The notes under the pieces are model-generated. The model ran no database searches. It saw nothing but the letters and a program-made list of their open reading frames with translations, and had not been told where the DNA came from. This document shows positions 13,507 to 25,200 of a DNA stretch of 64,000 nt, piece after piece; the first letter of the stretch is position 1, and every line of letters starts with the position of its first letter. Made by a program: the position numbers and the translations under genes. The stretch comes from Hemibagrus wyckioides (Eukaryota > Chordata > Actinopteri > Siluriformes > Bagridae). The stretch lies in the NCBI RefSeq assembly GCF_019097595.1, contig NC_080718.1:11068657-11132656 (forward strand), read 5' to 3'.

Positions 13507-16500
13507 GCTGTACCTGCATGAAGAAACCAGCCAGTAGAGCCATTTTGATGTTCAAGATGTTTGTCTTGGAGCCAAAGGCTGGAGAGGACAGTGGCAGCTC
13601 TAACCGTTTCAGGATCTCCGTGAGCTCTGTTCGAACCACATCGGCCATCTGAAGGGCGCTTAAACTCAGGAAATGCTCATCACACCAGCGCTCTGTGCTG
13701 CAATCTGAGGGATGAATCAAACAGGTTAGAACCATGAAGCTGCTTAGATGTTTAACAAAGACGAAAGCTACAACCGTTGACGTGGTGATATTTTTTGTTG
13801 GGAGACATTTTTTTTAATTCATGAGGAGTCTTGAGGGTCAAAACTTTCTTGGCAAGGGAAAGGGTTTAAAACAGAGGAGTTTCTGGTTTCTTTACAAAAT
13901 GACAAGGAACATAGTTGATTGACAGGCAACACACTGTAAGATTTATTTTTTATTTTTTCTATGATTACGTGATGATGATACATGATTGAATCATTTAAGT
14001 ACAATGTGATTTTGGGCTTATTCATGATCCCAGGATGTGAATATGTGGCTTTACTTTGCTCATTCATACATACACTTGTATTTTATGCTTTTTTCCTTAA
14101 GAGAGAGAGAGAGAGAGAGAGAGAGAAAGTGAAAGAAGGAGATGCTGGTAAAGCATCTTCTGACTGTTTATTATGGCGAGGGCATAGGGGTATCTAAATC
14201 AGGGATGTCCAATCTTATCATGAATGGTAGGTGTGGCTGCAAGCCACCATGCAGAAACCACATATCCCAGTATTTCCAAGATAACTCAACAGGTGGATTC
14301 AGGGGTAGCTCCTGCTTGATTGACATAAAAAAACTGCACTCACATTAGCCCTTTGTGGAAGATTGGACACCCCTGGACTAAGTGATAACTTTTTTATTAT
14401 TTATTACATAAAACACAGTGCTACATGTGTGTCTACTACCTGATTTAGTCCAAAGGCTTGAATAGATAGTCCATATTAGCGTTGTGGTTTTGCTTCATGA
14501 CTTACGTGAGCTATGCTGGCTCTGTTTGTAGGCATTGTACACATTGATGAGGGTGAAGTGGTCTCCTTCAGTGTGATGAAAAATCTGATGACTCTTGAGA
14601 GCCTGTTGTTTGAACCCAACAGTCGGGACCAAGAAACAACTTGGAGCTGAGAGATGCACACAGAGAAACATGACTTATGATTTATGCTCTTCTTTCTGAA
14701 ACTTTCCTGAAATATGCTAGATCCCATCATACAAAACTCTTGGCCATTGCAAAGTCTTGCTAACCTCTGTGACCCTTCTATCTAGTAATTGCTATTTCCA
14801 TGTTGTTGACTCTTTGGATTTGCTCACTGTTTGAGTTAGAACTGTAAAACAGGTAGTGTAAATTAGTATGTGGTGTGGTCAGGATATGTGGAAAACAAAG
14901 ACGCAGAAAATGTTTGTGGTGTTGTTGTGCCTCACTACACAGATTAATTAAAGAAGAAATTACCTGTTAACATGGCAGCAATTGTGAGCACCTCACTCAC
15001 ACAGTCAAATTCACAGGAAGCCAGAAGTGTCTTAGCCATCTGGGGCTCCAGAGGAAATTCAGACATTATTATTCCAATCTCCGACAGATTACCATCGTTA
15101 TCCAGAGCCGCTAGGTAGTCCAGCTCTTCTAAAGCTTGCATGAGGCCCTCAGGGTCTGCAATTGGATCAAATATGTTCTATAAGTTATTATTTTCAAAAT
15201 GTTAGCCTATAATCCTGCTAAATCCTCAAACAGTGGAGCCATTTCTTTATGTACTCATTAAGCAAAGCTTCTGCGTATGAGAATAAGAATGAAAGAGATC
15301 TCATATTAGATACATTACAATAACTTCAGCTTTCATACAATGTGTCAATTTGAAATCCAACACCTCCTATGCGATCATTACTGCATACTTTTTGAACAGA
15401 CTTTCTCCTGTCTCTCTTTCTGCTAATGATGTGCATGTGGATGTTCCTAGAGCTCCAGGCATCCAGAAGTGGGTCATCATTTAAACAAAGAGGCCAGTGA
15501 GAGTCCTCATAGTTCAGCTAGACACCCAGTAATGTGGCCAGTGCCATCTGTGCTGGACCTGTAGGCCAAGAGAAACCTGGCTGACCTTAGCTAGCACATG
15601 CTGAGGAAAGGAATCGGCTTATTTCTTGTTAAACGCTGTTGGACAGAAGCAGATTGTTTTCAGTGAGACATTTCAAATGTCTTAACACAGTACATGCTGC
15701 ATTAATAACTGAGAACATTTTTCTGACAAAGCTGGCAACAAGAAAACCCCAGAATTTTATAACAGAAATCTTAGCGTACCTTAGTGGACTGGATGGCTCT
15801 GTGCTAACAGTTTAATCAATAAAGCATGGTTGGTAGAAATGATACTTTGCTGTTAGTGTTAGGACTTATAAGGAACTAGCTGTGTTTACTTAATACAAGT
15901 GTTTTATAAAGTGCATGTCAGTATGTTAAACTGTACTGAAATAGATTTACTGATAATATACTGGCTTTTTTTTAGACATTTGTAGATTTGAGCACCAGTA
16001 TTAAATTATTCCTATTATCATTATGTAAATATAACAAATAAATTAGCCTTAATGGATTAAAGAATTCTGATAGCTCAGATGCTTACAGAGAATATTAACT
16101 GTCCAAATACAGTTTGGCCAAGAATGGAAAAGAACCATGTATAAAAATAAAGAAGCACATTCCACCCTTTGCATAACGTTAACCTATTTCAGTTTCTCCC
16201 ACTTAGATCCAAAGTCTTTTTGTTGTACACTAACTAATCATGTGATCCTGTCAAGATATTTTTAAATCAGCCAAAGAGACCACTGTCTTGGCTTTTTGGT
16301 TTTCGATCAGCTCTTGCATCACCATAGCAACAAGTCAAAAATCATAAATGCTACAGCTGAGCTGTAGATATTGGAACCTATTATTGATGTATGAATGCAT
16401 CATGGGATTTCTTGCTTGCAGATGTAACATGTTTATGAGCGTCTCACCTGGCCTATCGATGAAATCACAGTGACCCAACCCAGCGATTTCCATCCTCTTA

Positions 16501-19500
16501 AGGAAAAGCACTGTTGAAGTGATGTCAGACTCCAGGATATGAGGCACATTCTCAGCTGGAAGCGGCGTGTTCTCCATGTACAAACGGAAACACTTCCCTA
16601 CAAGTAACACACCATTCATTTTACACAAGAATAAGAATAAACTGCTGTTGTATAAAAATTTGTTTTATTCACTTACCTGTCCGACCAATCAGCTGTCTGC
16701 GGCATTCGGCTTGGCTTTTGCTAATTGGCTGAATAACAATAGAGCTCGCTCTGATTCGAGGGTTGTACACCTGTGAAAGAACCAATCCAATATCAACCCA
16801 ATCAATATACAATCATCATTACAAAAATCAAAAAACACACAATTTAATCATGAAATTACCACATACATATCTTTTTTGTACTCCAGCATCGATGATGAAG
16901 CGAATGCTATGCATGGCCCAAAAAAGGTCTTCAGTTGGACCACAAGTCAGGAAGATTCTCCTGCACCTGCCCTCCCCTTCTGAAAGTGCAGGCAGATTGT
17001 CCTCCTGCTCTGGACAGACTGACACGGGCATGAGCTCACCTAGTGATGAAGCTACCCCGGCCCCTTCCCGCCTCAAGATGGCATGAGCACATTCAATCTC
17101 CTTCAAGAAAGAGAAGAGGGAATGATGGGGTGAGGAGACCTTGGCATATGAAAATATCACCATTTGCACTCACAGCACAACAAGTCACTTGCAGTAACTT
17201 GCACAGATGCAGAGAAACCCAGAAATAATTATAAAACTCATTCTGCTCAACTCATTTTTCATTTTTCTCAAATGCAGGTAGTAGTATAAGTTTTCGTAAG
17301 ACTTGCAGAATCTGGAATAATGTTATTATTCCAGGAATAAGAGGAATCATAAAAATTGCATCTTGTTTTTTATTTAATCCCGCTATGAATAAGCTATTTC
17401 ACACAAGATGTGTTTACATATAGTCCACAAGACACACTAATAACTTAATTTACACAAAAGAGCAGTAGCTATATGATGCTGAGCTCCATCCTCCAACACT
17501 TAGAAGAAATGAGAAGATCATACACAACTATTACAAAAGGTGCAATCATTTACTGATGCTCAATATGGTAACATGATCCATTAAGAGCCAGGGGGTGTAA
17601 ACAGTAATACACTAAACAGTATGGTCGGTGTAATCTGTCTTTTGGGAAACATCTAAATGTGTCCCAGAAAAAAATGTACCTTCTGAAGTGCAGTATTAAA
17701 TGAAGAAAATAAGATATTTAAACACAGTAATAAGAATTTACACCACTGAATCCTGTTTAAAAGTTGGTACACATCTGGATCATAATGTGGTGTGTTGCTT
17801 TCTTGAGCATATGTGAATGTTTGCACCTTTTATAATACTTGTGTGTGAGGCCCTCAGTTGTCCTAAGTGTATAAAGATGATGCTCAACATCATATACTGA
17901 CCCTTATTTTTAATAATTCTTAACATTATGCAGATGGCAAAGCATATGTAAATTTATGACCCCTACTATAAATACACAAGCTCTATTATCACTACTGGGT
18001 CTTCTAAATAAAGCTGCTAAATAAATAAACATCATCTTACTTGTTCAGTAGCCAGAAACACTACAATATCTCCATCCGCTTGAGACTGATGGATTTCCAT
18101 AACCATCTGGAGAGAGGCATACAAATAGTCTTTCACACCTCCCCTCTCGGTGCCATACACTATTTCAGAGGGTTGTTCTGCCTCAAGCTGGATCAATGGC
18201 ACGTTTCTGTAGTGGCGCAGAAGCTTGTCAGAGGACTGAGGTGCTGTGAGGATGACCAGACGCAGCTCAGGACGTGCCAACAGCACATCTTTGAGCAGGC
18301 CGAGTAGGAGATCTGTGCTGACCGTGCGCTCCTGAGCCTGATCAATCAAAACCACACCATACTGCTCCAACAGAGGGTCTGACATCATCTCACAAAGCAG
18401 CAGGTCATCAGTGCAGTACCTAAAAAGGGTTCGTTAACAATATTAATGTAGAATCAATATACTGATTATTAGTGACATTGATGTTATGATAGCAAATGAT
18501 ATGCTTGTGTGTATCTATAGTGTGATACCCTTTAATATATCTTCTTTTCATTATTTTAATGCTGATTTATTAAAATTGAACCTATTTTCAAAAGGAGTTC
18601 GAAAATCATATTCACATTAAACATTAAAATGATAAAAATATAAGTCTTATATGTTTCTTTACACATGCCCTAATCTGTATCTAACATACAAAGAAAAATT
18701 AAAATCAGATACATTAGTATCCAAGTATCTGCCCCTCGCACTTGACATAATGAAGCTGACGGGGCATTCTCTGATAGTAATTAACACAGGTAATTACTGA
18801 GGTCAGTGTTTTCATTAAGTCTGCTCCTCTCAGCTGTTCTAATCATAGTCACTGTTTGCGAGACTGACTAATGGCCGCTCTAAAGGCACCTCATGAACAT
18901 ATGGATTGTGTGGGGGCATGGCAGCTGTTGAAGGGGACCCCAAAACCAATTCCGTGGGCCTTTTGTTATCTTTTCTTAGCACGGCAGACGTCTATGAAAG
19001 GACGTGTGCAGGGGGGAAGGGGAGCCTGCTGAATATGTGCAGGGGGAAGTGGGCTGAATACAAAAGAAAAGTGAGTAAAAGCATGTTTGGGACGAAAACA
19101 AAAAACAACACATAGTAAAATAATTTGAAGTACCTAAGCACTGTGTCAGCTGAGCAGCAGTTCTGGAAATGGATGGCGTATCCTACTTCATGGCCAATGT
19201 TCACGTCCATTTCATCAGCCACACGGAGGGCAAGATGCACTGTGCTCTGCCTGTGGATCTGAGTGCACACCACCATGCCGTGCCGGTACTGCACAGACAG
19301 GCAGAACTCTGCACACCACTGTGGGATCTACAAGGTGGATTCAGAAACACGCACACAGTCACAAGCTCAGCTTACTGGCAAACTTTTCTTCTTTTTTTTT
19401 TTTTTACCTCAGATGAACTGCTTAGTTTGATTTACTGAATAGGAATCACGTGGTGCGTTTCACTAAAATTATTTTTGAGCTTACCAATAAGTTTGTGTGG

Positions 19501-19606
19501 CCCTGATTTTTAACATATCAGTTTATTAATTGCCAAGACTATGTTATAGGGAGTTTTTCCTTGCCACGGATTGCTTATTAGGGATAAATAGTAACTTTTA
19601 TTTAAA

Positions 19607-19679
<73 letters not shown>

Positions 19680-20029
19680 GAAGAACGTCAATGTCCATTG
19701 TAAAAGGCGCTATACAAATAAATTGAATTGAATTGAAATGAAATGTTATAGATGTAGGCTACAGGTTACAGAAAAATAAATCAATAAAAAGAGAAAACAC
19801 TTACCTGAGTACTTTGTCCAGTTCTTGCTGTGCCACTGATAATAACTAGTTGGTTATTGGTGATGTAGTCCATGAATTCACATTTGGCTCCCCAAACTGG
19901 AAGAGCTTTTCTCTCCTTCAGCAGTGTATAATACCGTGAGGAAAAAGGAAGACCGTCGAACTGGTTAAACTGGATAATATCATCACAGCCCCAGTCTTGA
20001 TTTACAGCCATGTCCGCAATTATATCCAT
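9543..20029 (-). CDS. dqx1: DQX1, DEAH-family probable RNA helicase-like protein, 11 exons
   Basis: Coding exons (minus strand, 5' to 3'): 20029-19805, 19327-19134, 18419-18041, 17100-16867, 16770-16677, 16597-16448, 15155-14964, 14646-14506, 13704-13514, 11109-10919, 9723-9543. All introns are GT-AG. The lengths sum to 2172 nt, giving an intact frame of 723 residues, close to the usual DQX1 length of about 717. Landmarks are [17 protein letters not shown] near residue 21, [20 protein letters not shown] in exon 2, VYNPRIRA in exon 5, [17 protein letters not shown] in exon 7 and [11 protein letters not shown] in exon 10; the C-terminus RCVIQ matches the family ending. The order is two RecA-like domains, then a winged-helix/HA2 region and an OB-like C-terminus. 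The P-loop reads GTARTGQST (residues 66-74), with Gln in place of the catalytic Lys. Motif II is DQAQ (166-169). Both changes argue against normal ATP hydrolysis. The start could instead be the ATG at 20011. Confidence 0.93.
9885..10130 (-). repeat. LINE 3' tail (L2-like), reverse orientation
   Basis: Read on the minus strand it shows GGGTTTCCTCTGGGTACTCC, AAACATGCGGGATGTGG and CTAAATTGTCTGTGTGTG, the same landmark order as the plus-strand copy at 3040. Confidence 0.6.
10195..10262 (+). repeat. fragment of the fish repeat with GTTTCTTCCTCA landmark
   Basis: CGGTTTCTTCCTCATATCATC then TTGCCACCGTAGGGATAAAT matches the mid-part of the repeats at 19545, 34676 and (reverse) 38990. Confidence 0.55.
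11728..13078 (-). mobile_element. Tc1-like transposon relic (third family)
   Basis: The right terminal repeat, GCAAACTTTTGAGCACAACT then TA, pairs with a decayed left end (TTACTTTGCATACC near 11744). Minus-strand transposase pieces are [23 protein letters not shown] (here [18 protein letters not shown], 12460-12675) and a catalytic part with [15 protein letters not shown] (12058-12270). Stops and frameshifts interrupt it throughout. It lies in an intron, antisense to nothing coding, and is dead. Confidence 0.8.
13455..13504. repeat. (ATA)n microsatellite
   Basis: Uninterrupted trinucleotide array in DQX1 intron 9, immediately downstream of the exon 9 donor in transcript sense. Confidence 0.95.
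14100..14126. repeat. (GA)n microsatellite
   Basis: About 13 GA units in DQX1 intron 8. Confidence 0.9.
14200..14375. mobile_element. hAT-type MITE in DQX1 intron 8
   Basis: Ends CAGGGATGTCCAATCTTATC and GATTGGACACCCCTG are inverted repeats of each other. The interior has the same family words as the copy at 20811. Flanking octamers ATCTAAAT and GACTAAGT share 5 of 8 bases, fitting a decayed 8-bp target duplication. Confidence 0.75.
17101..18040. other. DQX1 intron 3, no other feature
   Basis: No repeat family or secondary exon recognised in this intron. Confidence 0.4.
19545..19745 (+). repeat. TACAAATAAA-tailed interspersed repeat with (AT)n
   Basis: Reads GGGAGTTTTTCCTTGCCAC, TTAGGGATAAATA, an AT array (19611-19672), then GTCCATTGTAAAAGGCGC and TATACAAATAAATTGAATTG. 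Copies also lie at 34676 (partial) and 38990 (reverse). It is an old teleost interspersed repeat, probably derived from a LINE 3' end. It lies within DQX1 intron 1. Confidence 0.7.
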
Positions 20030-20099
20030 ATATCCTCGCGCCTTTAATTTCTTCACGCGCCTTTACGGCTAAAGGCGGGCAAAACAGACGTAAGAAGGT

Positions 20100-20312
20100 C
20101 AACAGTAATTACCGGCTATAACCTAAACATGATTTATAATTTCAACTAATAAATTATATATTAGATTTCTATAGCCCGCCGAAAACTCCCCGTGAAGCTC
20201 GCCACCTCAACAGATGTCCACTGAGTGAATAGAGGACTCGGTGAAGCGCACAGACTCGGTCACGTGACCTTTTCATCCCCTTTCCCTTTCTAACACAGCA
20301 GCATGGCGGCGC
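20100..20312. promoter_or_regulatory. DQX1 upstream promoter, CLEAR palindrome and YY1-like site
   Basis: The segment just upstream of DQX1 exon 1 carries GTCACGTGAC at 20259-20268. This is a perfect palindrome identical to the CLEAR element bound by TFEB/TFE3 and usable by USF-type bHLH factors. About 35 bases further right, AGCATGGCGGCGCC (20300-20313) matches the YY1 core ATGGCGGC often found just downstream of transcription starts. DQX1 runs leftward. The YY1-type orientation would suit a rightward transcript, so a bidirectional promoter is possible. Confidence 0.45.
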
Positions 20313-20422
20313 CAGAAGTTTTGTGCATTATTGAATTTATATCCTTACTGGATTTCCAAGTTATTCCGACTATTACAGCAATAAATCACATCCGAGTACA
20401 GACTTCTATATTAAGAAGTTAA
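20303..20422 (+). CDS. small 39-codon ORF opposite DQX1, uncertain
   Basis: The ATG inside the ATGGCGGC motif opens a frame M-A-A-P-E-V-L-C that ends at TAA after 39 codons. Its location, divergent from DQX1 and within a promoter-like segment, is what makes it worth listing. No homology recognised and no good donor site, so it may be only a by-product of a YY1-type motif. Confidence 0.15.
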   Translation: MAAPEVLCIIEFISLLDFQVIPTITAINHIRVQTSILRS

Positions 20423-20459
20423 TATAAAAAAATATATAGACAGAGATAGATAGAGACTC

Positions 20460-20460
20460 T

Positions 20461-20510
<50 letters not shown>

Positions 20511-20515
20511 CACAC
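20460..20515. repeat. (TC)n followed by (CA)n microsatellite
   Basis: About 17 TC units then about 10 CA units, abutting the Tc1 fragment that follows. Confidence 0.9.
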
Positions 20516-20625
20516 GGATCCTTTATTAGGAACACCACATGATCATGTGGCAGCAAAACCATGCACGTACAGGTCAAGAACTTCAGTTAATGTTTCCATC
20601 AACCATCAGAATTGAATGGACCACA
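20516..20625 (+). mobile_element. 5' end fragment of another Tc1-like family
   Basis: TTTATTAGGAACACC, CATGTGGCAGCA, ACAGGTCAAGAACTTCAGTT and CATCAACCATCAGAATTG are the terminal region of a widespread fish Tc1 family. Homology fades by about 20625, and no transposase remains. Confidence 0.6.
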
Positions 20626-20810
20626 ATTCAGCATGTAATTGGATGAAGACATAACATGTTATAACCTACAAATGTTTGGGGTGGATACTATCAGAAACTG
20701 GCCATGCTGAGGATTGGCAAGTCCACAGGAAGGTGGTTCAGTTCCTTTGGAAAAACTCCAACAAAGCAGAAGTCAACAACTTACTGTTCAGTGTGGTTCA
20801 TGGACTAGAC

Positions 20811-21001
20811 CAGGGGTGTCCAATCTTATCCAGAAAGGGCCAGTGTGGGTGCAGGTTTTCATTCAAATCAAGCAGAAGCTACACCTGATTCCAACTGGCT
20901 AATCACCTGATCTTGGCTTTCAGTAGACTCAGGTGTGGCTTCTGCTCAGTTGGAATGAAAACCTGCACCCACACCTTTGCGGATAAGATTGGACACCTCT
21001 G
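20811..21001. mobile_element. hAT-type MITE with perfect 8-bp target duplication
   Basis: The element starts CAGGGGTGTCCAATCTTATC and ends with the inverted GATAAGATTGGACACCTCTG. The octamer GACTAGAC occurs exactly at both borders (20803-20810 and 21002-21009). Its interior is close to one long palindrome (GGTGCAGGTTTTCATTC near 20850 against GAATGAAAACCTGCACC near 20953). It encodes nothing. An 8-bp duplication is the hallmark of hAT transposition. Confidence 0.9.
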
Positions 21002-21009
21002 GACTAGAC

Positions 21010-21771
21010 AAAGAGGCCTTTAGACAGGATGTGTTAGCAAATTATGGCCAAACAGAAGGCTGTATGCCTGCCCATCTCTGTCACTGCATGATACTGCAAA
21101 CAGTATTAAACAGTGTTTTCTACCAGTGTTGCTGAAGGGACTTAGGTAAATGGGACACTGTGACACAGCAGACCACTCACTGAAACTATTGGTATAGGCC
21201 CTGGGAGTGACCCTTGATTACTGAGATTTTGCATGGGCTTACACACCCTCTCTTAAGTATGCATCCTCTGTGGCACTGAGGATCCTATGATTTATATAAA
21301 CAATAAGGATACTTGCAAACATGGTGAAGTGAATTGAGAGTTCAGAGAAGCTTCTCTGTGTGAGAGCACTGAACACTGAAGCACTGCAGATTAAGTAATT
21401 TTCTTCCAGAAACAGAATGTGATCTAAGTCACTCTCAGATCTCTGTTTCGCATGTGTGAATCATTTTGTGTGCATGCAATTTGCAACCTCATGCTTCTTC
21501 TTATTCTATTCATTTCAAGGTTGCCCAGTTACAAGTATTTTATTTCTCTGTTCAAGCATATTCAATCTCAAAGCCACAATATGCCACTCTATCAGGGTCA
21601 ATATATGGACAATTAACTCCCCCTGAACCACCAGAGGGCATCCTTGTGTATCTGTTGGACAACTGTGTTTTACTTCCATTTCCCACATTAATTGTACTCA
21701 CCTGTTTTCATGCTTGCCAATTAGCCACATTATTTAAGTTCCTGTGCTTCACTGTCTCTTTGTCTACCTTC
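21010..21771. other. no gene; possible repeat near 21640-21765
   Basis: No exon recognised. The words CCACCAGAGGGC, CACCTGTTTTCATG and TATTTAAGTTCCTGTG near 21630-21750 recall a common fish repeat also hinted at near 38550-38640, but the family is not established. Confidence 0.35.
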
Positions 21772-22260
21772 AACAGACGAGCTACTGTTACTCAAATTGC
21801 TGAAGAAGTTAATGCTGGTTCTGATAGAAAGGTGTCAGAATACACAGTGCATCACAGTTTGTTGCATATGGGGCTGCAAAGCCACAGAGGACTCAGGGTG
21901 CCCATGCTGACCCCTGTGCACCACCGGAAGTGCCAACAGTGGGCACGTGAACATCAAAACTGGACCACAGAGCAATGGAAGAAGTTGGCCTGGTCTGACG
22001 AATCACGTTTTCTTTTAAATCACATGGATGGCCAGGTGTGAGAAGCTGGGAAACCTTGGGTCCTGTCATCCATGTGGATATTACTTTGACATGTACCACC
22101 TACCTAAGCAGGATCTGCTGTTAATGTCTTGGTGCCTGATACCACAGCACACCTTCAGGGATCTAGTGGAGTCTATGCCTCAATGGGTCAGGGCTGTTTT
22201 GGCCTGGGGGACCAACACAATATTAGGCAGGAGGTCATAATGTTATGGCTGATTGGTGTA
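21772..22260 (+). mobile_element. Tc1-like transposon, 3' half fragment
   Basis: Same family as the element at 44212. Transposase pieces are RRATVTQIAEEVNAGSDRKV (DNA-binding side) and LAWSDESRFLL with the first catalytic Asp. The remainder is heavily deleted. The right terminal repeat GGTCATAATGTTATGGCTGA ends at TA 22259-22260. The 5' end is missing. Confidence 0.8.
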
Positions 22261-22297
22261 TAACTGTGTTTTGTCCAAAAATAAAATGTGTTTATTA

Positions 22298-25200
22298 CAC
22301 TATCACACTGTAATATACAGAGCACTGTTATACACTATCACACTAATATACAGAGCACTGTTACACATTATCACACTGTAATATACAGAGCACTGTTATA
22401 CAGTATCACACTGTAATATACAGAGCACTGTTATACACTATCACACTGTAATATACAGAGCACTGTTATACACTATCACACTGTAATATACAGAGCACTG
22501 TTATACACTATCATACTGTAATATACAGAGCACTGTTATACACTATCACACTGTAATATACAGAGCACTGTTATACACTATCACACTGTAATATACAGAG
22601 CACTGTTATACACTATCACACTGTAATATACAGAGCACTGTTATACACTATCACACTGTAATATACAGAGCACTGTTATACACTATCATACTGTAATATA
22701 CAGAGCACTGTTACACACTATCACACTGTAATATACAGAGCACTGTTACACACTATCACACTGTAATATACAGAGCACTGTTACACACTATCACACTGTA
22801 ATATACAGAGCACTGTTACACACTATCACACTGTAATATACAGAGCACTGTTACACACTATCACACTGTAATATACACACTATATATACACATTATACAC
22901 TATCACACTGTAATATACACACTATATATACACATTATACACTATCACACTGTAATATACAGAGCACTGTTATACACTATCACACTGTAATATACAGAGC
23001 ACTGTTACACACTATCACACTGTAATATACAGAACACTGTTATACACTATCATACTGTAATATACAGAGCACTGTTACACACTATCACACTAATATACAG
23101 AGCACTGTTACACTATCACACTGTAATATACAGAGCACAGTTATACACTATCACACTGTAATATACAGAGCACTGTTACACACTATCACACTGTAATATA
23201 CAGAGCACTGTTATACACTATCACACTGTAATATACAGAGCACTGTTACACACTATCACACTGTAATATACAGAGCACTGTTACACACTATCACACTGTA
23301 ATATACAGAGCACTGTTACACACTATCACACTGTAATATACAGAGCACTGTTATACACTATCACACTGTAATATACAGAGCACTGTTACACACTATCACA
23401 CTGTAATATACAGAGCACTGTTACACACTATCACACTGTAATATACAGAGCACTGTTACACACTATCACACTGTAATATACAGAGCACTGTTACACACTA
23501 TCACACTGTAATATACAGAGCACTGTTATACACTATCACACTGTAATATACAGAGCACTGTTATACACTATCACACTGTAATATACAGAGCACTGTTACA
23601 CACTATCACACTGTAATATACAGAGCACTGTTATACACTATCACACTGTAATATACAGAGCACTGTTATACACTATCACACTGTAATATACAGAGCACTG
23701 TTATACACTATCACACTGTAATATACAGAGCACTGTTATACACTATCACACTGTAATATACAGAGCACTGTTACACACTATCACACTGTAATATACAGAG
23801 CACTGTTATACACTATCACACTGTAATATACAGAGCACTGTTATACACTATCACACTGTAATATACAGAGCACTGTTACACACTATCACAGAGCACTATC
23901 AGAGTGCTATTACAGAGCACTATCATACTGTAATATACAGAGCACTGTTACACACTATCACACTGTAATATACAGAGCACTGTTATACACTATCACACTG
24001 TAATATACACACTATATATACACATTATACACTATCACACTGTAATATACAGATCACTGTTATACACTATCACACTGTAATATACAGAGCACTGTTATAC
24101 ACTATCACACTGTAATATACAGAGCACTGTTACACACTATCACACTGTAATATACAGAGCACTGTTATACACTATCACACTGTAATATACAGAGCACTGT
24201 TATACACTATCACACTGTAATATACAGAGCACTGTTATACACTATCACACTAATATACAGAGCACTGTTATACACTATCACACTGTAATATACAGAGCAC
24301 TGTTATACACTATCACACTGTAATATACAGAGCACTGTTATACACTATCACACTGTAATATACAGAGCACTGTTATACACTATCACACTGTAATATACAG
24401 AGCACTGTTACACACTATCACACTGTAATATACAGAGCACTGTTACACACTATCACACTGTAATATACACACTATATATACACATTATACACTATCACAC
24501 TGTAATATACACACTATATATACACATTATACACTATCACACTGTAATATACAGATCACTGTTACACACTATCACACTGTAATATACACACTATATATAC
24601 ACATTATACACTATCACACTGTAATATACACACTATATATACACATTATACACTATCACACTGTAATATACAGAGCACTGTTACACACTATCACAGAGCA
24701 CTATCAGAGTGCTATTACAGAGCACTATCATACTGTAATATACAGAGCACTGTTACACACTATCACACTGTAATATACACACTATATATACACATTATAC
24801 ACTATCACACTGTAATATACACACTATATATACACATTATACACTATCACACTGTAATATACACACTATATATACACATTATACACTATCACACTGTAAT
24901 ATACAGAGCACTGTTATACACTATCACACTGTAATATACAGAGCACTGTTATACACTATCACACTGTAATATACAGAGCACTGTTATACACTATCACACT
25001 GTAATATACAGAGCACTGTTACACACTATCACACTGTAATATACACACTATATATACACATTATACACTATCACACTGTAATATACAGAGCACTGTTATA
25101 CACTATCATACTGTAATATACAGAGCACTGTTATATACTATCACACTGTAATATACAGAGCACTGTTATACACTATCATACTGTAATATACAGAGCACTG

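Larger units (their letters stand above)
11110..13513. other. DQX1 intron 9 with Tc1 relic and (ATA)n
   Basis: Most of the intron is the Tc1 relic 11728-13078. A perfect ATA trinucleotide array (13455-13504) sits about 10 bases before the exon 9 donor. The remaining sequence shows nothing recognisable. Confidence 0.6.

Noticed and set aside
19781..20056. DQX1 start at 20056
   Set aside because: That codon is GTG (GCGCGTGAAG), not ATG; the first in-frame ATG is at 20029.
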